NCBI GenBank assembly: GCA_903867275.1
Contig: CAIPQY010000447.1
Location: 1 to 8,458, forward strand
DNA: 8,458 bases
Reading direction: 5' to 3'
From: an uncultured bacterium
GTDB taxonomy: Bacteria > Planctomycetota > Phycisphaerae > Phycisphaerales > SM1A02
Positions within the stretch are counted from its first letter, which is position 1; every line of letters starts with the position of its first letter. A program made the position numbers and the translations under genes. The notes under the pieces are model-generated. The model was not told the DNA's origin. It did not search any database and worked only from the letters and a program-made list of their open reading frames with translations. Below, in pieces: positions 5,927-8,458 of this stretch.

Positions 5927-7951
5927 ATGACGCTCTCCTCGGGCGCGGATGGCACCCCTGCGGGTTCCACAGCGCGACCGTTGCGCGCAGCGCTGCTCGG
6001 GCAACCCAACACCGGCAAGACCACGCTGTTCAACCGCCTGTGCGGCGTGCGCGCACGCACGGGCAACCTGCCGGGCACCACGGTTGAAAGCCGCGTGGGC
6101 CTGACGCGTGTGGGCACGCAGGACATGGAGGTGATGGACCTGCCCGGCACCTACGGGCTGCATCTTGAACTTCCGGAGAGCCGCGTGTGTCGCGAGTGCA
6201 TCGAGGGCCGCATCGGCGACTGCGCGCCCGATGTGGTGGTGCTGGTCGCCGACGCCACCAACCTGGCGAAGTCGCTGCGCTTCGTGGTGCCCGCGCTTCG
6301 AAGGCGGCTGCCCTGCGTGGTGGCGGTGACGCTGGCCGACGAGGCGCGCCGCAAGGGCCTGAGCGTGGATGCGGCCAGACTGCAGGCACGACTGGGTTGC
6401 CCCGTGCATGTGACCAGCGGCCGCACCGGCGAGGGCGTGGAGGCGATGGCTGCGGCCGCCATGCGCGTGGCGCATCAAGGCATCACCGACGGCGTGTTCG
6501 AGAACCGTCTTGCACTGCTTCCATCGAACGAGAGCGATGCGGCGCTGGCAGCCTGGTGCGGCGACGCCGTGGCCGACAGCATCGGCGGCACACACGCGAT
6601 TCGCGCCGACGCGCTGAGCGATCGCGTGGATGCCGCGCTCACGCACCCGGTGTCGGGTGGCGCAGTGTTCGTGATGGTGATGGCCCTGCTGTTCACCGCC
6701 ATCTTCTGGCTGGCCAAGTTCCCCATGGACGGCATCGACTGGATCTTCACGAACCTGGGCGGCTGGCTGCAGGCCGAGCTGCCGGAGGGCGCACTGCGAA
6801 ACCTGCTGGTGGATGGCGTGGTGGGCGGCGTGGCGGGCACCGTGGTGTTCCTGCCGCAGATCGCGCTGCTGTTCTTCCTGCTGAGTCTGCTTGAAGACAG
6901 CGGCTATCTGGCGCGCGCCGCGTTCGCGGCCGACCGCTTCATGCGACGCTTCGGGTTGCCTGGCCAGGCCTTCGTGCCGCTGCTGTCCAGCCACGCCTGC
7001 GCGCTGCCCGGCATTTTGAGCACGCGACTGATTCCGGACCCGCGCGATCGGCTGGCCACCATCCTGGTGGCGCCCTTCATGAGCTGCACCGCGCGACTGC
7101 CGGTGTATGTGCTGCTGATCTCGCTGCTGTTCGCGGGCAAACCATGGTTCGCAGCGATGGCCTTCATCGGCTGCTACGCCACCGGCGCCGTGGCCGGCCT
7201 GCTGAGTGCGCTGCTTGCGCGACGCACCATCCTGCGCGGCCCCGCACGCCCGATGATGCTGGAGCTGCCGCCCTATCGCCGTCCGAGCATCCGCACCGCA
7301 CTGTGGATGACCGGCGATCGCGCGCGACTGTTCCTGCAGAACGCGGGCACCATGATCCTGGCGATCTGCGTGGCCATGTGGTGGCTCAGCGCATATCCAA
7401 AGGCCACGCCCACACCGGAGGTGGCCGGCATGTACGCGCAGGCCGAGCAGCTGCGCGCCACGCAGTCGGTGGATGGCGTGGCGAAGGCGGCGGTGCTGCA
7501 GGTGCAGGCCGATGCCTATCTGGCGCGCGATCAGCAGCTGCAGAGCTTTGCCGGCCGCATCGGCCGCTTCGCGCAGCCGGTGTTCGCGCCGCTGGGCTTC
7601 GATCACCAGTTGACCGTGGCCACGCTCACCAGCTTCCTGGCACGCGAGGTGTTCGTGAGCACGCTCACGGTGCTCAATGGCACGGGCGGCGACGCCGACG
7701 AACGCCGCGTGATCGAGCGCATCGCGCAGGGCCGCCGCGCCGACGGAAGCAAGCTGTTCGACACACCCACCGCAGCGGCACTGCTGGTCTTCTTCACGCT
7801 GGCGATGCAGTGCCTGCCGACGCTGGCGCTGGTGCGCCGCGAGACGGGTTCATGGAAGTGGCCGCTGCTGCAGCTTTGCTGGATGAGCGGACTGGCCTGG
7901 AGCATGGCGTTCGTCGTGCGCACCGTGCTGGTGCAGATGGGAGTCACCTGA
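5927..7951 (+). CDS. feoB: Ferrous iron transporter FeoB, inner membrane, with divergent G4 motif
   Basis: This 674-residue protein imports Fe2+ across the inner membrane. Its N-terminal G domain shows G1 GQPNTGKT (25-32), G2 around T51-T52 in GNLPGTTV, G3 DLPG (71-74), and a G5-like TSGRTGEG near 163-170. The G4 position reads T135-L-A-D138 in VVAVTLADEARRKG, where FeoB normally has NxxD. A helical segment at about 172-240 fits the GDI (guanine-nucleotide dissociation inhibitor) linker. The membrane part starts at about 246. The first gate has C358 in SSHACALP, which replaces the common GFGCNVP, and C387 in MSCTARLP. The C-terminal part keeps FLAREVFVSTL and C629 in AMQCLPTLALVRRETGSWKW. Spacing between C358 and C387 is 29 residues, as in E. 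coli FeoB. All three gate-type cysteines are therefore present, and transport is probably intact. A C88-x-x-C91 pair lies after G3. The protein is shorter than E. coli FeoB (773) but looks complete. It overlaps the next gene by one base (TGATG). Confidence 0.97.
   Translation: MTLSSGADGTPAGSTARPLRAALLGQPNTGKTTLFNRLCGVRARTGNLPGTTVESRVGLTRVGTQDMEVMDLPGTYGLHLELPESRVCRECIEGRIGDCAPDVVVLVADATNLAKSLRFVVPALRRRLPCVVAVTLADEARRKGLSVDAARLQARLGCPVHVTSGRTGEGVEAMAAAAMRVAHQGITDGVFENRLALLPSNESDAALAAWCGDAVADSIGGTHAIRADALSDRVDAALTHPVSGGAVFVMVMALLFTAIFWLAKFPMDGIDWIFTNLGGWLQAELPEGALRNLLVDGVVGGVAGTVVFLPQIALLFFLLSLLEDSGYLARAAFAADRFMRRFGLPGQAFVPLLSSHACALPGILSTRLIPDPRDRLATILVAPFMSCTARLPVYVLLISLLFAGKPWFAAMAFIGCYATGAVAGLLSALLARRTILRGPARPMMLELPPYRRPSIRTALWMTGDRARLFLQNAGTMILAICVAMWWLSAYPKATPTPEVAGMYAQAEQLRATQSVDGVAKAAVLQVQADAYLARDQQLQSFAGRIGRFAQPVFAPLGFDHQLTVATLTSFLAREVFVSTLTVLNGTGGDADERRVIERIAQGRRADGSKLFDTPTAAALLVFFTLAMQCLPTLALVRRETGSWKWPLLQLCWMSGLAWSMAFVVRTVLVQMGVT
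7939..7943 (+). promoter_or_regulatory. Shine-Dalgarno GGGAG for the small FeoB-associated gene
   Basis: GGGAG lies 7 nt before the ATG at 7951, inside the end of feoB. It supports a real start at the TGATG junction and argues that this short reading frame is translated. Confidence 0.7.
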
Positions 7952-8157
7952 TGCCCTGGAATGACTGGCAGTTCTGGATCGTGTCGATGGTGGCGGTGCT
8001 GGCGTTCGCCGCGGTGCTGCGACCCCTGCTGCCTTCGCGCAACAGGAACGCTTCCTGCCCCGGATGCCCCTCGGCCGCGCAACCCAACAAGCCACGACCC
8101 GCCAAGCTGACCATCGACGGTGCACCCATCCATCCGCCGCGAGGCGCGGGTGACTGA
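7951..8157 (+). CDS. FeoB-associated-type small membrane protein with CPGC motif
   Basis: The 68-residue product has a Trp-rich N-terminus (MPWNDWQFW) and a single transmembrane segment at about 8-27. A basic stretch (RPLLPSRNRN) suggests the remainder faces the cytosol, and C36-P-G-C39 follows directly. It ends in a Pro-rich tail containing AKLTIDG (51-57). Size, single span, Cys pair after the membrane and position immediately after feoB match the small Cys-containing membrane proteins that accompany FeoB in many bacteria in place of FeoC. The sequence is not close enough for me to name a family. The role is inferred: it may bind iron or a redox partner near the cytosolic mouth of FeoB. The start overlaps the feoB stop and has a GGGAG SD. 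The end overlaps the next gene by 8 nt. Confidence 0.85.
   Translation: MPWNDWQFWIVSMVAVLAFAAVLRPLLPSRNRNASCPGCPSAAQPNKPRPAKLTIDGAPIHPPRGAGD
8141..8144 (+). promoter_or_regulatory. Shine-Dalgarno GAGG deciding the GTG start of the flavoprotein gene
   Basis: GAGG lies 5 nt before GTG at 8150. Other in-frame starts are GTG at 8120 (10 residues longer) and GTG at 8168 (6 residues shorter, immediately before the FAD-binding strand). The SD favours 8150. Confidence 0.55.
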
Positions 8158-8458
8158 CACCGAACGCGTGCCGCTTGTGGTGGTTGGCGCCGGCGCGGCG
8201 GGATTGATGACCGCCATCCATGCCGGACGCGCAGGCGTGCGCGGCGTGGTGGCGCTGGACGGCGCACGCACGCTTGGCGCGAAGATCCTGGTGGCGGGCG
8301 GCGGTCGCTGCAATGTGACGCATCACGCCGTGCACGAACGCGACTACGCGGGCGGCACGCCGGCCTCGATCCGCCGCGTGCTGAGCCGCTTCACCGTGAC
8401 ACAGTGCGTGGAATTCTTCAGCGCGCTCGGCGTGGAACTGAAGGAAGAGGACACCGGC
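8150..8458 (+). CDS. HI0933-family (BaiN/RdsA-like) FAD-dependent oxidoreductase, N-terminal part (partial)
   Basis: The gene runs off the right edge; 103 residues are visible. A Rossmann FAD-binding motif lies at the N-terminus (VVVGAGAAGLMTAI, with G13-x-G15-x-x-G18). It is followed by the family hallmark LGAKILVAGGGRCNVT (42-57, with K45 and GGGRCN 50-55). The last visible part, CVEFFSALGVELKEEDTG, matches the helix and 'lGvelkeE..GR.FP' segment of HI0933-like flavoproteins and stops just before the expected GR-FP. Members reduce various substrates with NAD(P)H and FAD; most have no assigned physiological substrate. The 8-nt overlap with the CPGC protein gene places it in the feo operon, where a reductase supplying Fe2+ or acting on a thiol pair is conceivable but not shown. 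It could also be an unrelated housekeeping passenger. Start GTG 8150 is chosen for the nearby GAGG. Confidence 0.92.
   Translation, partial: MTDTERVPLVVVGAGAAGLMTAIHAGRAGVRGVVALDGARTLGAKILVAGGGRCNVTHHAVHERDYAGGTPASIRRVLSRFTVTQCVEFFSALGVELKEEDTG

Noticed and set aside
5834..7606. A 590-codon open frame on the minus strand, antisense to feoA/feoB
   Set aside because: His/Arg/Gln/Ala-rich shadow of feoB with no motif. The plus strand encodes clear FeoA and FeoB.

Overview
The window is GC-rich bacterial DNA that is almost entirely coding. It holds two divergent gene groups separated by 43 bases. Several features fit a Planctomycetota-type (possibly Phycisphaerae-like) bacterium: a 969-residue membrane protein with two von Willebrand A (VWA) domains, a MoxR-type ATPase directly downstream, a large Gln/Ala-rich coiled-coil membrane protein upstream, and a FeoB whose gate reads SSHACALP. 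This assignment comes from protein style only. No rRNA or marker gene is present to confirm it.

Minus strand, 4786 to 1. A three-gene operon reads leftwards: (i) a membrane protein with three predicted N-terminal transmembrane segments and a long Gln/Lys/Ala-rich coiled coil; (ii) a BatA/VWA/glutamine-amidotransferase-like/VWA protein; (iii) the first 47 codons of a probable MoxR-family AAA+ ATPase, cut by the window edge. Gene ii is 36 nt after gene i. Gene iii overlaps gene ii by ATGA and has a perfect Shine-Dalgarno (SD) sequence. Such clusters are thought to be envelope-associated chaperone or assembly systems in which the ATPase works on metal-binding VWA partners. The substrate here is unknown.

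Plus strand, 4830 to 8458. First comes a secreted, coiled-coil protein of unknown function. Then comes a ferrous-iron uptake operon with its own promoter: feoA (Cys-rich), feoB, and a 68-residue single-span membrane protein with a CPGC motif that looks like a FeoB-associated accessory protein. It is followed by the start of an HI0933-family (BaiN/RdsA-like) FAD-dependent oxidoreductase, cut by the window edge. These four genes are separated by 1 nt or overlap, so they are probably co-transcribed.

Regulation. The three genes that open transcripts lack an SD and have a -10-like hexamer close to the start codon. In two of them (4786 minus and 4830 plus) the hexamer ends exactly 6 bp before the start codon, which is leaderless geometry. 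Five internal genes checked all have an SD. I see no Fur box, tRNA, rRNA, CRISPR array, insertion sequence or convincing terminator. No stretch over 300 bases lacks a gene. The most unusual coding features are the FeoB G4 motif (TLAD instead of NxxD), the cysteine enrichment across the Feo proteins, and the unidentified secreted protein facing the VWA/MoxR operon.
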